Source of the DNA: Alphaproteobacteria bacterium UBA7314
GTDB lineage: Bacteria; Pseudomonadota; Alphaproteobacteria; MPNO01; UBA830
DNA length: 25,935 nucleotides
Direction of reading: 5' to 3'
Assembly (NCBI GenBank): GCA_002471575.1
Contig: DKQG01000052.1
Location: forward strand, 1 to 25,935
The first letter of the stretch is position 1. The number at the start of each line of letters is the position of its first letter. The position numbers and the translations under genes were made by a program. This document shows positions 7,996 through 15,782 of this stretch, piece after piece. The notes beneath the pieces are model-generated. The model was not told where the DNA came from and made no database searches. It worked only from the letters and a program-made list of their open reading frames with translations.

Positions 7996-9261
7996 CTAGA
8001 ACCGATCGGCACGAAACGGGACAAGATCGACATCCGGCGAGCGACCCGCCGCTAGCCCGGTGATCACCTGGCCGGTCACTGCCCCCATCGTCAATCCCAG
8101 ATGACCGTGCCCGAACGCTAGGTAGACATTCTGTTTACCCGGCGCGCGCCCGATGACGGGAAGACTGTCTGGCATGGACGGCCGGAATCCCATCCAGCGC
8201 TCCGCGCCGTCGAGATTGAGCCCAGGCACGAACGGTCGGGCAAGCTTCGCAAGGATATCGGCGCGGCGCCAGTCGGGCGCTAGATCGAGCCCACCGAACT
8301 CAACAGTTCCGACCAAACGCACGCCGCCGGTCATTGGAACGATGCCGAACTTGTGGTCGCCAACGACGATGGGGCGGCGCATCTCGACACCAGGATCAGG
8401 CAGCCACAGGTGATATCCGCGTTCGGTATCCAGCGGGACGGACGCGCCGGCCGATTTTGCGAACGGTTTCGAGAACGCGCCGGCGGCAATCACCAGCCCG
8501 TCAACAGGAAGGCTCTCTCCGTCGGTGGACAGCCAGATTGGTTCTCCATCCGGTCCGTTTCGGAAGCCGGTCACATTCGTCTTCACGAACGTGCCGCCGC
8601 TGCGTCGGAACAGGTCGAAAAGGCGCTGCGACAGATGCAGCGGATGGGTTATGGAATTTGCATTGGGCGTGAACACGCCGCGATATAGGTCGGGGGACAA
8701 AGCGGGTTCCAATTGACGCATTTCCTCGACTGTTAGCTCCTCAAGAACCGAGCCGCGGCGTCTGCGGAGTTCGTCGGACGCGCGCGAACCTTCCCAGGCC
8801 TGCTTGGTCCGGTAGACATGCAGTTCGCCGGACTGGCGCCAGACACCCTGCGCGTTCGCTGCCGTAATCAGTTCCAGCCACGCCTCGTTCGACCGGTCGA
8901 GCAGCGAGGCAAGCGCTATCGAAATACGTTCCACGCTGTCAGGCCGCGCCGCCCTGACAAAACGTGCCAGCCACGGCGCAATACGGTGCAGATAACGCCA
9001 CCGGACAACCAGCGGTCCGAGCGGATCAAGCAACATACTGGGGACATTTCTCAGGATGCCGGGTGTCGCAATCGGTACCACGGAATCGATCTGGATCAGC
9101 CCGGCATTGCCGGAAGAGGTTCCGGTTCCAGGATCCAGCCGATCCACAAGGGTCACAGAAAACCCAGCCCGCTGAAGCGAAACGGCGCAGCAAAGGCCTA
9201 CGACGCCCGCGCCAAGTACGGTAAATTTTCTCTTATTTTCCGATAGTTCCGGCAATTCCAC
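7996..9261 (-). CDS. FAD-dependent oxidoreductase, D-amino acid dehydrogenase (DadA)-like
   Basis: The DAO-family flavoprotein has about 421 residues, matching the usual DadA length. The FAD-binding motif FTVLGAGVVGLCCAVSLQRAG begins about 13 residues in, with the acidic end of the beta-alpha-beta fold at VDR and the DadA-like GTSSGNAGLIQ after it. Towards the C-terminus, AERWMGFRPSMPDSLPVIG and HGHLGLTMG are the conserved FAD-contact segments. It would oxidise D-amino acids or related amines to 2-oxoacids, passing electrons to the respiratory chain. The start is uncertain: GTG at 9261 puts the protein close to family form, an ATG at 9303 is possible, and an ATG at 9384 would add an unusual hydrophobic leader. 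No start has a strong ribosome site. It forms an operon with the Ldh-type gene. The 253 bases to the divergent oxygenase gene presumably hold both promoters, but no clear -35/-10 pair is visible. Confidence 0.87.
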   Translation of the reverse strand: MELPELSENKRKFTVLGAGVVGLCCAVSLQRAGFSVTLVDRLDPGTGTSSGNAGLIQIDSVVPIATPGILRNVPSMLLDPLGPLVVRWRYLHRIAPWLARFVRAARPDSVERISIALASLLDRSNEAWLELITAANAQGVWRQSGELHVYRTKQAWEGSRASDELRRRRGSVLEELTVEEMRQLEPALSPDLYRGVFTPNANSITHPLHLSQRLFDLFRRSGGTFVKTNVTGFRNGPDGEPIWLSTDGESLPVDGLVIAAGAFSKPFAKSAGASVPLDTERGYHLWLPDPGVEMRRPIVVGDHKFGIVPMTGGVRLVGTVEFGGLDLAPDWRRADILAKLARPFVPGLNLDGAERWMGFRPSMPDSLPVIGRAPGKQNVYLAFGHGHLGLTMGAVTGQVITGLAAGRSPDVDLVPFRADRF

Positions 9262-9514
9262 ATCTTCTTTTTCGGGGAGTCGGCTCAGGATGCATATATA
9301 CATACGATGTTGAAGTCCAACCTGTAACAGTATGAGCACCAACATGGATGTAACCGCATTAATCGCTCTGTCGATGGGCGCCACCCGGGCCAGCGGCCTG
9401 AACCTGTTAGCAGCCTCCGCCGCTCGCAGCTGTGCAGGTAACGCTGGGCCGCCAGTCCATCGAAGGCTGATTGCTGCGATTGAGTTGTCGGGTATCTGAC
9501 GCTACGGTGAGGGA

Positions 9515-10522
9515 ATGAGCACGGAAACCGTACCCATAATCGATATCTCGCCGTTCCTGTCAGGCGACGAAGCCGGCAAGGCTTCCGTCGCCCTTCAGGT
9601 AGCAGATGCCTGCACGTCCATCGGGTTTTTCGCGATCAAGGGGCACGGCGTACCGCAAGATATCATCGAAGATTTGCGCGCCGCCTCTCATACTTATTTC
9701 GAACAAACGGAAGAAATCAAGCGTGCTGACATGCACCCCGTTGCGGACACCCCTCGCGGGTTCAGGGAACTGGCAGGCGAGGCACTGGGACGAACGGTCG
9801 TCCCCGACGCCAATCCCGATATGAAGGAATTCTATCACTTCGGGCCGGAAAACTGGCCTGACGATCCCTATTTCACCGGGTCAGAGGGACAGAATTACTT
9901 TATCCCGAATTTGTGGCCCGACGAGCCCGCAACATTCCGTGCGGCGTCGATAGCCTATTACGAGGAAATGAACCGCTTGGTGGTCGACGTGATCCACATC
10001 ATAGCTCTAGCGCTTGGCCTGCCGGAAACCTGGTTCGACGATAAAACCGACAAGCACGCTACTGCCGCGCGGCTGAACTATTACCCGCTTCTTGAGGATG
10101 GCCCGCCGCCGGGGCATATCCGCGCCGGCGAACATACCGATTACGGCATGCTGACGATCCTGATGGGTGAAGACGAAGCCGGCGGTCTGCAGGTCCGGAC
10201 CCGCAAGGGCAAGTGGATCGACGTCGAAACCCGGCCCGATTTCTTCGTCATCAACATCGCCGATCAGTTGATGCGCTGGACCAACGACGCCTGGATGTCC
10301 AACATGCACCGGGTGGTTAATCCGCCAGCATCGTCAAAACCAACCCGGGGCCGCCTGTCGGTGGGCTATTTTTTCCAGCCGAACTACAATGCCCTGATAG
10401 AATGCATCCCCACATGTACCGGCCCTGGCAACCCCCCGAAATACGCGCCAGTCATCGCCGGAAAGTACCGCGACCTGAAATACGATCAGGGCAACGACGT
10501 TACGGAGAAAGTATCCGGATAG
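9515..10522 (+). CDS. Isopenicillin-N-synthase-family 2-oxoglutarate/Fe(II) oxygenase
   Basis: The 335-residue protein has the DIOX_N domain (PIIDISPF at residues 7-14, GFFAIKGHGVP at 37-47) and the 2OG-Fe(II) core. Iron ligands are visible as H207 and D209 in GEHTDYG and H265 in MHRVVNP. R280 and S282 in GRLSVGYFF bind the 2-oxoglutarate carboxylate, and NYYPLL at 189-194 matches the family. The protein would hydroxylate or oxidatively modify a small substrate in the cytosol. GTGAGGGA directly before the ATG supports the start. It is the first gene of a plus-strand set leading to a DsbA/FrnE-like protein, a GMC oxidoreductase and a PhyH oxygenase, spaced 8-62 bases apart. The substrate is unknown; it could equally be a catabolic hydroxylase or part of a small-molecule pathway. 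Confidence 0.9.
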   Translation: MSTETVPIIDISPFLSGDEAGKASVALQVADACTSIGFFAIKGHGVPQDIIEDLRAASHTYFEQTEEIKRADMHPVADTPRGFRELAGEALGRTVVPDANPDMKEFYHFGPENWPDDPYFTGSEGQNYFIPNLWPDEPATFRAASIAYYEEMNRLVVDVIHIIALALGLPETWFDDKTDKHATAARLNYYPLLEDGPPPGHIRAGEHTDYGMLTILMGEDEAGGLQVRTRKGKWIDVETRPDFFVINIADQLMRWTNDAWMSNMHRVVNPPASSKPTRGRLSVGYFFQPNYNALIECIPTCTGPGNPPKYAPVIAGKYRDLKYDQGNDVTEKVSG

Positions 10523-10572
10523 TTGGCTGGCGGCGCGGCCGCCGGCATGGCATTCTGTGATCAATCGAAATC

Positions 10573-10580
10573 AGGGAGGT
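10573..10580 (+). promoter_or_regulatory. Strong ribosome binding site that fixes the start upstream of the in-frame TGA
   Basis: AGGGAGGT lies 4 bases before the ATG at 10585 and is close to the anti-Shine-Dalgarno consensus. It is the best such site in this part of the window and points to translation starting 14 codons before the TGA. The GTG at 10651, the first start after the TGA that conventional calling would use, has no comparable site. Confidence 0.8.
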
Positions 10581-10584
10581 TGGC

Positions 10585-11205
10585 ATGGCCGACACCGTCA
10601 CGCTGGAGCTGTTCAGCGACTACGTTTGACCATGGTGTTATCTCAGTACCGTGCGTATTGAAAAACTTCGCCACAACTATGACATCGACATCAAGCTAGT
10701 GCATTTTCCCCTGCACCCCGACACACCGCCCGAGGGCCGCGAAATGGCCGGCTTTTACGCCGAGCGCGGCCTCGATCCGGACAAGATGTACCAAGACATG
10801 AAGCAACGCATGGACGCGGAGGGCCTACCGTACGGCAAGCGCACGCATTCCTATAACAGCCGGCTGGCACAGGAACTGGGCAAATGGTCGGAGACCGTCG
10901 AAGGCGGCGAGAAGCTGGAGCAAGAGTTCTACAAGGCGTACTTCGTTAATTCGCGAAACATCGGAGATGTGGATGTGTTGCTTGACTGCGTTGAAGCGGC
11001 GGGGCTTTCGGTGGACGAAGCGAGAACGATCATAGAGCAACGCACCTTCGAACAGGCCGTGGACGAAGACTGGGCCAAGTCGCAGCAATACGGCGTGTCG
11101 GGTGTGCCGACATATGTGGCCGGCGGCTATGGCGTGGTTGGCGCACAGCCCTACGAAGTGCTGGAAAAGCTTATGCAGGAAGTCGGCGCGCAGAAAAGAA
11201 ATTGA
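10585..11205 (+). CDS. DsbA/FrnE-family thiol oxidoreductase, candidate selenoprotein with U-P-W-C active site
   Basis: Reading from the ATG at 10585 gives LELFSDYV, then TGA at 10627-10629 (codon 15), then PWCYLS, and the frame stays open to 11205 (206 residues counting codon 15). FrnE/2-hydroxychromene-isomerase-type DsbA proteins have S-D-x-V-C-P-W-C-Y here, so the TGA replaces exactly the nucleophilic first cysteine. The rest is intact: the helical insert, YGVSGVPTYV near residues 170-178 with the cis-proline of the thioredoxin fold, and GVVGAQPYEVL at the end. Selenocysteine at a redox cysteine is the classic form of a bacterial selenoprotein, and a SECIS-like hairpin follows at 10643-10661. 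There is no signal peptide, so it is a cytosolic redox protein. It sits between oxygenase genes in one operon. The alternative is a nonsense mutation of TGC/TGT or a sequencing error, leaving a non-catalytic protein from GTG 10651. Confidence 0.8.
10643..10661 (+). promoter_or_regulatory. Candidate bacterial SECIS hairpin
   Basis: UCAGUAC (10643-10649) pairs with GUAUUGA (10655-10661) over 7 base pairs, one of them a G-U wobble, around a 5-base loop CGUGC. The stem starts 13 bases after the TGA and the loop starts 20 bases after it. Known bacterial SECIS elements lie inside the coding region just downstream of UGA, with a short apical stem-loop at about this distance and a G among the first loop bases; here G is the second. 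The bacterial consensus is loose, so a chance hairpin cannot be excluded. A competing weaker stem (GGUGUU with AGUACC) overlaps it. Confidence 0.55.
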
Positions 11206-11237
11206 ACATCATGGTCGAACGAAAATAAGAGAGACAG

Positions 11238-12869
11238 ATGGCGGCGCAGGGATACGACTACATCATCGTTGGTGCTGGCTCGGCGGGGTGCACCCTCGCC
11301 GGGCGGCTGACGGAGGACCCGAACATCTCCGTTCTACTGCTTGAAGCCGGTCGGCGCGATTGGGATCCGCTGATCCATATCCCAATCGGCATGGGCAAAA
11401 TGCACGAACTCGGGCTCCATGACTGGGGCTACATGTCTGAGCCGAACGAAGCCCTGAACGGGCGAAAACTCAAGATCAAGCGCGGCAAGGTTCTGGGCGG
11501 ATCATCGTCGGTCAATGTCATGGCCTACACCCGCGGTCACCCGGACGATTACGACCGATGGGCGCGAAACGGCGCAACCGGCTGGTCCCACGCGGAGGTC
11601 CTTCCCTATTTCAAGCGTTGCGAGACCTGGGAACAGGGCGCCAGTGCCCGGCGCGGCGACAGCGGCCCTGTAGGCACCGAATATGCCAAAACGAAAGACC
11701 CCATCTTCGATGCCTGGATCGAGGCCGCACGCGCGGTCGGCCTGCCCGTCACCGACGATTACAATGGACCGCAACCCATCGGGTTCAGCAAAGGTCAGTA
11801 CACGATCCGAAACGGGCGCCGATCCTCATCCGCCAACGCATTTCTGAAACCCGCGCGCGGACGCCCCAACCTGACCGTCCATACCCAGGCGCATGCCACC
11901 CGTGTCGTGATGGACGGGACAACCGCGACCGGGATCGAATACCTCCGCAAGGGAAAAACCGTCACTGCGCAAGCCGACAAAGAAGTCATACTCTCCGGCG
12001 GCGTTTTCAATACGCCACAACTTCTGATGCTGTCGGGCGTCGGGCCGGCAGCGCATCTGAAGGAATTCGGCATCGATTGCCTTTCCGATCTCCCCGTCGG
12101 AAAAAACCTGCAGGACCACTTGGTCGCATCGAACTTCTGGACCCGTCCGACCAATACCAGCCCTTTCCGGGAAGAACTCCGGTACGACAAAGTCGCGATC
12201 AGCATGATCCGCGCCTATCTGTTTGGTACGGGTCCCGGTACCGTCGTGCCTGGCGGCATGCATGCCTTTCTGAAAAGCGCACCGGGCGTCGAGGCCGCCG
12301 ACTGGGAATTCCTGTTTCGTGGCGCACCGCTGGACGCTAACCCATGGTTCCCTGGCATCAAAAAGAAATACGAAGACGGTTACGCAATCCGCTGCGGCAT
12401 CGTGCATCCGAAAAGCCGCGGCGAAGCAAGACTGCGCTCGACCAACCCCAAAGACCCATTAGTGCTCGATTTTCGTTTCCTGTCGAATAACGACGACCTG
12501 ATTTCCCTTCGCGAAGGACTTAAGGTCGCCCGCGAGGTCGCCAATCAAGACGCCATCGCCCCGTATCGTGGCCGCGAACTGACGCCGGGGCCGGAGGTGA
12601 AAACCGATGCTGACCTGGACGAGTTCATACGCAACACGGTGCTGACCATCGAACATCCTGCTTGCACCTGCCCGATGGGCACAGGTCCGGATTGCGTCCT
12701 CGATCCAGACATGAAAGTCCGCGGTATAGACCAACTGCGCGTCGTCGACGGCTCTGCCATGCCGGATTTGACCTCTGCCCATATCAATTCGACAATTCTG
12801 ATGATGGCTGAGAAGGCCTCAGATATGATCTTGGGACGAGAGGCCCTGCCGGCGGAAAACGTGAATTGA
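11238..12869 (+). CDS. GMC-family FAD oxidoreductase (choline/alcohol dehydrogenase-like)
   Basis: The 543-residue protein has the GMC dinucleotide motif DYIIVGAGSAGCTLAGRL at the N-terminus (GAGSAG at residues 12-17), LLLEAG ending the first fold, and the GMC signature region RGKVLGGSSSVNVMAY near residue 85. The second signature is GGVFNTPQLLMLSGVGP near residue 255. At the C-terminus are H473 in IEHPACTCPMG and H515/N517 in SAHINSTILMMAEKA, the catalytic pair positions of the family. It would oxidise an alcohol to an aldehyde or ketone in the cytosol or at the membrane via a quinone. The ATG follows AAGAGAGACAG. It lies 32 bases after the candidate selenoprotein and 7 bases before the PhyH gene. 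The Cys-rich HPACTCPMG is more cysteine-heavy than the common HPVGTCRMG form. The substrate is unknown. Confidence 0.92.
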   Translation: MAAQGYDYIIVGAGSAGCTLAGRLTEDPNISVLLLEAGRRDWDPLIHIPIGMGKMHELGLHDWGYMSEPNEALNGRKLKIKRGKVLGGSSSVNVMAYTRGHPDDYDRWARNGATGWSHAEVLPYFKRCETWEQGASARRGDSGPVGTEYAKTKDPIFDAWIEAARAVGLPVTDDYNGPQPIGFSKGQYTIRNGRRSSSANAFLKPARGRPNLTVHTQAHATRVVMDGTTATGIEYLRKGKTVTAQADKEVILSGGVFNTPQLLMLSGVGPAAHLKEFGIDCLSDLPVGKNLQDHLVASNFWTRPTNTSPFREELRYDKVAISMIRAYLFGTGPGTVVPGGMHAFLKSAPGVEAADWEFLFRGAPLDANPWFPGIKKKYEDGYAIRCGIVHPKSRGEARLRSTNPKDPLVLDFRFLSNNDDLISLREGLKVAREVANQDAIAPYRGRELTPGPEVKTDADLDEFIRNTVLTIEHPACTCPMGTGPDCVLDPDMKVRGIDQLRVVDGSAMPDLTSAHINSTILMMAEKASDMILGREALPAENVN

Positions 12870-12876
12870 GGGTGAT

Positions 12877-13683
12877 ATGGCCCTTGTAACGGAAGAAAAG
12901 GTGAATGCGTTCGAGCGGGACGGCGTCGTTTTGCTTCAACGCGCGTTCGAGCCCGCCTGGCTCGACCGGTTGGCGTCAGCCGTTGACGAGGTGATGAACA
13001 ACCCCAGCCCTTTATCAAGGGAATACGTCCGGAGCGGAGACGGCCGTTTTTTCACCGACCACCACATGAGCCGCCGCAATGATGTCTTTCGGGAATTTAT
13101 GCTCAATTCGCCTGCCAGCGAAATCGCGGCGACGCTATTGCGCTCCGACAAGCTCAACCTAGTCGACGAGCACCTATTGGTAAAAGAGCCCGGGACCGAC
13201 GTGCCCACGTACTGGCACCACGACTTGCCCTACTTCGAAATCTCCTGGCAGGATTTCGCCTCGTTCTGGATCCCCCTGGATCCAGTAACCACGGAAACCG
13301 GTGCGATGAAGTTCGCCAAGGGTTCTCACAACTGGGGCAAAGTCTACAAGCCGGTCATGATCGGCAGCGGCGAGAATGCAGAGGGCGCTGCCGAATTCGA
13401 CGGCCCGGCGCCAGATATCGACGCCGACCCCGAGGGCTACAACGTCGAATTATTCGAAATGAAACGCGGTGATGCACTGTTTTTCCATGCTGCAACCTTG
13501 CACGCCGCCGAACCGAACAGGTCGCCTGGCACTCGGCGCCGCGCGCTGTCCCTGCGCTACGGCGGTAGTGGCGCCAAGTGGGAGCCGCGGGATTATGTTC
13601 CGTCGCGCCCAGAAACGCCAGACCTTGTTCCGGGCGGCCCGCTGGACAGCAAAGATTACCCCGTCATCTGGCGCGCACCCTAG
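12877..13683 (+). CDS. Phytanoyl-CoA dioxygenase (PhyH)-family Fe(II)/2OG oxygenase
   Basis: The 268-residue protein starts with the usual PhyH opening (FERDGVVLLQRAF near residues 12-24). The iron site is visible as H114 and D116 in TYWHHDLPYF and H209 in TLHAAEPN. An arginine in the GTRRRALSLRYGG stretch near residue 222 probably binds 2-oxoglutarate. VTTETGAMKFAKGSHNWG is the conserved core sequence. The family hydroxylates fatty acyl-CoAs, ectoine and many secondary metabolites. GAGGGTGAT sits right before the ATG, and the start is 7 bases after the GMC stop, so translation is probably coupled. The gene ends the plus-strand cassette; 100 bases without a clear terminator separate it from a convergent GST gene. 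Confidence 0.9.
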   Translation: MALVTEEKVNAFERDGVVLLQRAFEPAWLDRLASAVDEVMNNPSPLSREYVRSGDGRFFTDHHMSRRNDVFREFMLNSPASEIAATLLRSDKLNLVDEHLLVKEPGTDVPTYWHHDLPYFEISWQDFASFWIPLDPVTTETGAMKFAKGSHNWGKVYKPVMIGSGENAEGAAEFDGPAPDIDADPEGYNVELFEMKRGDALFFHAATLHAAEPNRSPGTRRRALSLRYGGSGAKWEPRDYVPSRPETPDLVPGGPLDSKDYPVIWRAP

Positions 13684-13783
13684 GAGCCGGACGGCGTAAC
13701 ACCCTCTCCTCGTCGTTCAACGGGATGCTCGCTAATAAATGGGCAACCGATCATGACGTGAAGGCGTTTTCCTCCCGACGTTA

Positions 13784-14647
13784 TCAAAGCCCGGCGACGG
13801 CCTCCAGATTCACGCCGTCGGCCACGTGCTGAGCCCGGGTGGCGTCGAATTTTTCCTTAACGGGCGGCGGCAGACTAATCTCGCGCGCAATTTCGGGCAT
13901 CTCTTCCATGCGCGCATACCAGGCGCCGAGATTTGGGTGCAGGCGGGCGATCGGATATCCGGCCAGCGTCAACCGGTTGGCATAGATGAACCACGCGATA
14001 TCCAGCACGCTCAACCCGTCGGTCAACAGGTAATCCTGATCTGCCAGTGTGGCGTCCAGTACGCTGAAGACCTTCCTGAATTTCTCGGCCGCCGCCTGGG
14101 CGACATCATCAGTGATCCCCCTGTCCGCATAGGTCTCCCAGAAATCGATCTCCACGCCGACGCGCTCGTCTTTCTGGCCGTTGACCGTGCCGGAGCCCGT
14201 CGTCGCATAGATTTCCAAGTCTTCCGGCGACTTGGGATCGTGAGGCGGATTAAAAACGAAGCGGAAGCTGAGCGCACGAAGGTCGAGATGCAGATCGTCC
14301 TCGTGTTTCAGCAATGCGGCGACCTTGTCTTCCGCACCCTCGGGGATCAGGCGCGGTTCGGGATAAACACTCTCCAGATAGGTCAGGATATCGTTGCTTT
14401 CGATGTGGACATCGCCGTCATGAACGATCGCCGGGAGCAGACCCCGCGGATTTATCCCTAAAAAGTAGTCTTTGAGGTTCTCATTCGTCATCAGATCGAT
14501 TTCGTGGGACTCGTAGTCGACCCCCTTCAAAGCAAGAAAAATCCGGAGCTTCTGTGAACAAGACGAAAAGATAAAGTGGAAGACGTGCAATCCCTTCCAG
14601 TCCAGTACTTCGCGGGTCTTGATATCTTCATCAGCCAGTTTGACCAT
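13784..14647 (-). CDS. Glutathione S-transferase family protein, long form
   Basis: The protein has 287 residues. The thioredoxin-like N-domain (FHFIFSSCSQKLRIFLALKG near residues 23-42) keeps a Ser-x-Cys-like catalytic region, followed by the cis-proline segment RGLLPAIVHDGDVHIESNDI and TYLESVYP. The helical C-domain ends with the GLSVLDIAWFIYANRL motif and is longer than usual because of an insert of about 60 residues (residues about 125-185) between the two domains. I chose the ATG at 14647 because GGAG is 7 bases upstream; the GTG one codon earlier is also possible. It lies 95 bases downstream of the MDR oxidoreductase on the same strand and may be read from the same transcript. The substrate is unknown; the long form resembles GSTs found near catabolic genes. 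Confidence 0.85.
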   Translation of the reverse strand: MVKLADEDIKTREVLDWKGLHVFHFIFSSCSQKLRIFLALKGVDYESHEIDLMTNENLKDYFLGINPRGLLPAIVHDGDVHIESNDILTYLESVYPEPRLIPEGAEDKVAALLKHEDDLHLDLRALSFRFVFNPPHDPKSPEDLEIYATTGSGTVNGQKDERVGVEIDFWETYADRGITDDVAQAAAEKFRKVFSVLDATLADQDYLLTDGLSVLDIAWFIYANRLTLAGYPIARLHPNLGAWYARMEEMPEIAREISLPPPVKEKFDATRAQHVADGVNLEAVAGL

Positions 14648-14742
14648 CACGTTTCTCCTTTGCCGGCCGGCGTATTGCCGCCCTTTCGTTATTGCATTAC
14701 CGACACACTATCAAGTTGGCCATCGCGTGAAAATAAACCGCC

Positions 14743-15753
14743 TTAATCCTCGTCCACTATGACGATCTTGCCGAAATGCTGATCCTCACCCATGGCGTTG
14801 AATGCGGCCCGAGCGTCTCCAAACGAAAATGTCCGGTCGATCACGGGTTTCAACGCATTGGCGGAGATCGCTGCGTTCATGTTGCGGAACATCTCGCGGC
14901 TTCCGACATAAATACCGGTTAACCTGATCGATTTGCCCAGCAGCGGCAAAGGATTGATTTCGCCCTGCGTCAGCACCCCGATCAGGCCGATATGCCCACC
15001 AAACCCGACCGCATCGATGGACTTTTGCAACGTCCCCGCGCCGCCGACCTCGACAATCTGGTCGACACCTTCGCCGTCCGTAAGGTCCAGAACAGCTTTT
15101 TCCCAGTTCGGCGTATCGACATAATTTATCGTCTCGTCGGCGCCCATGTTACGGGCGCGTTCGAGCTTCTCGTCGCTCTTTGAAGTCGCGATTACTCGGG
15201 CGCCCATGATTTTGGATAACTGCAGCGCGAAAATAGACACTCCGCCCGTGCCCATCACCAAGACCGTATCACCGGCTTTCAGGCCGCCCTGCTCCACCAG
15301 CGCATTCCACGCCGTAACGCCGGCGCAGGTCAGCGTACCGGCTTCTACCCATGTCAGATGCTCTGGCAAGGGCACAAGCGCCGTCTCCGGCAGGATGGCT
15401 TCTTCTGACAGCATGCCCTCCTCTGCACCACCGAGGGCACTCGCCATGATCGATGCGCGCATGCGCTCGCCCTGCCAGCGTTTGAAGAAACAGCTGGCAA
15501 CTCGGTCGCCCGGTTTGAACTCCCTGACGCCATCTCCCACGGCCACCACTTCTCCGGCGGCGTCGGAATTTGGTATGCGCGGCAATGGCGTGTCCCGCGC
15601 GCTCGGCGCGCGCACAGTATTAAAATCGCGCCGGTTGATCGACGACGCCTTGACCCGGAACCGGACTTCGCCTGGACCGGGATCGCCTATATCTACATCT
15701 GTCAGTTTGAGGGCATCGATGCCGTCGTCGTTCTCAATTCGCCAGGCTTTCAT
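14743..15753 (-). CDS. Zinc-independent MDR (quinone oxidoreductase-like) NAD(P)-dependent oxidoreductase
   Basis: The 336-residue medium-chain dehydrogenase/reductase has the GroES-like N-domain (ASSINRRDFNTVRAP and GVREFKPGDRV), LTCAGVTAWNAL and the Rossmann motif VLVMGTGGVSIFALQLSK near residue 170. Segments such as FGGHIGLIGVL and FGKIVIV close the fold. The positions where zinc-dependent alcohol dehydrogenases have the Cys and Gly-His-Glu ligands read INRRD and IPNSD here, so it lacks catalytic zinc and is more like quinone oxidoreductases or zinc-free MDR members. It would reduce an enone, quinone or ketone with NAD(P)H. The ATG at 15753 has only a weak ribosome site (GGA about 10 bases upstream). 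It is followed by a GST. Confidence 0.9.
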   Translation of the reverse strand: MKAWRIENDDGIDALKLTDVDIGDPGPGEVRFRVKASSINRRDFNTVRAPSARDTPLPRIPNSDAAGEVVAVGDGVREFKPGDRVASCFFKRWQGERMRASIMASALGGAEEGMLSEEAILPETALVPLPEHLTWVEAGTLTCAGVTAWNALVEQGGLKAGDTVLVMGTGGVSIFALQLSKIMGARVIATSKSDEKLERARNMGADETINYVDTPNWEKAVLDLTDGEGVDQIVEVGGAGTLQKSIDAVGFGGHIGLIGVLTQGEINPLPLLGKSIRLTGIYVGSREMFRNMNAAISANALKPVIDRTFSFGDARAAFNAMGEDQHFGKIVIVDED

Positions 15754-15782
15754 GTGGATATTCCGTTAATCTAAGTGGGGCT

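Noticed and set aside
10651..11205. Start of the DsbA-like gene at GTG 10651
   Set aside because: It has no ribosome site and would drop the first strand and the C-x-x-C region; the ATG at 10585 has a near-consensus site and family sequence.
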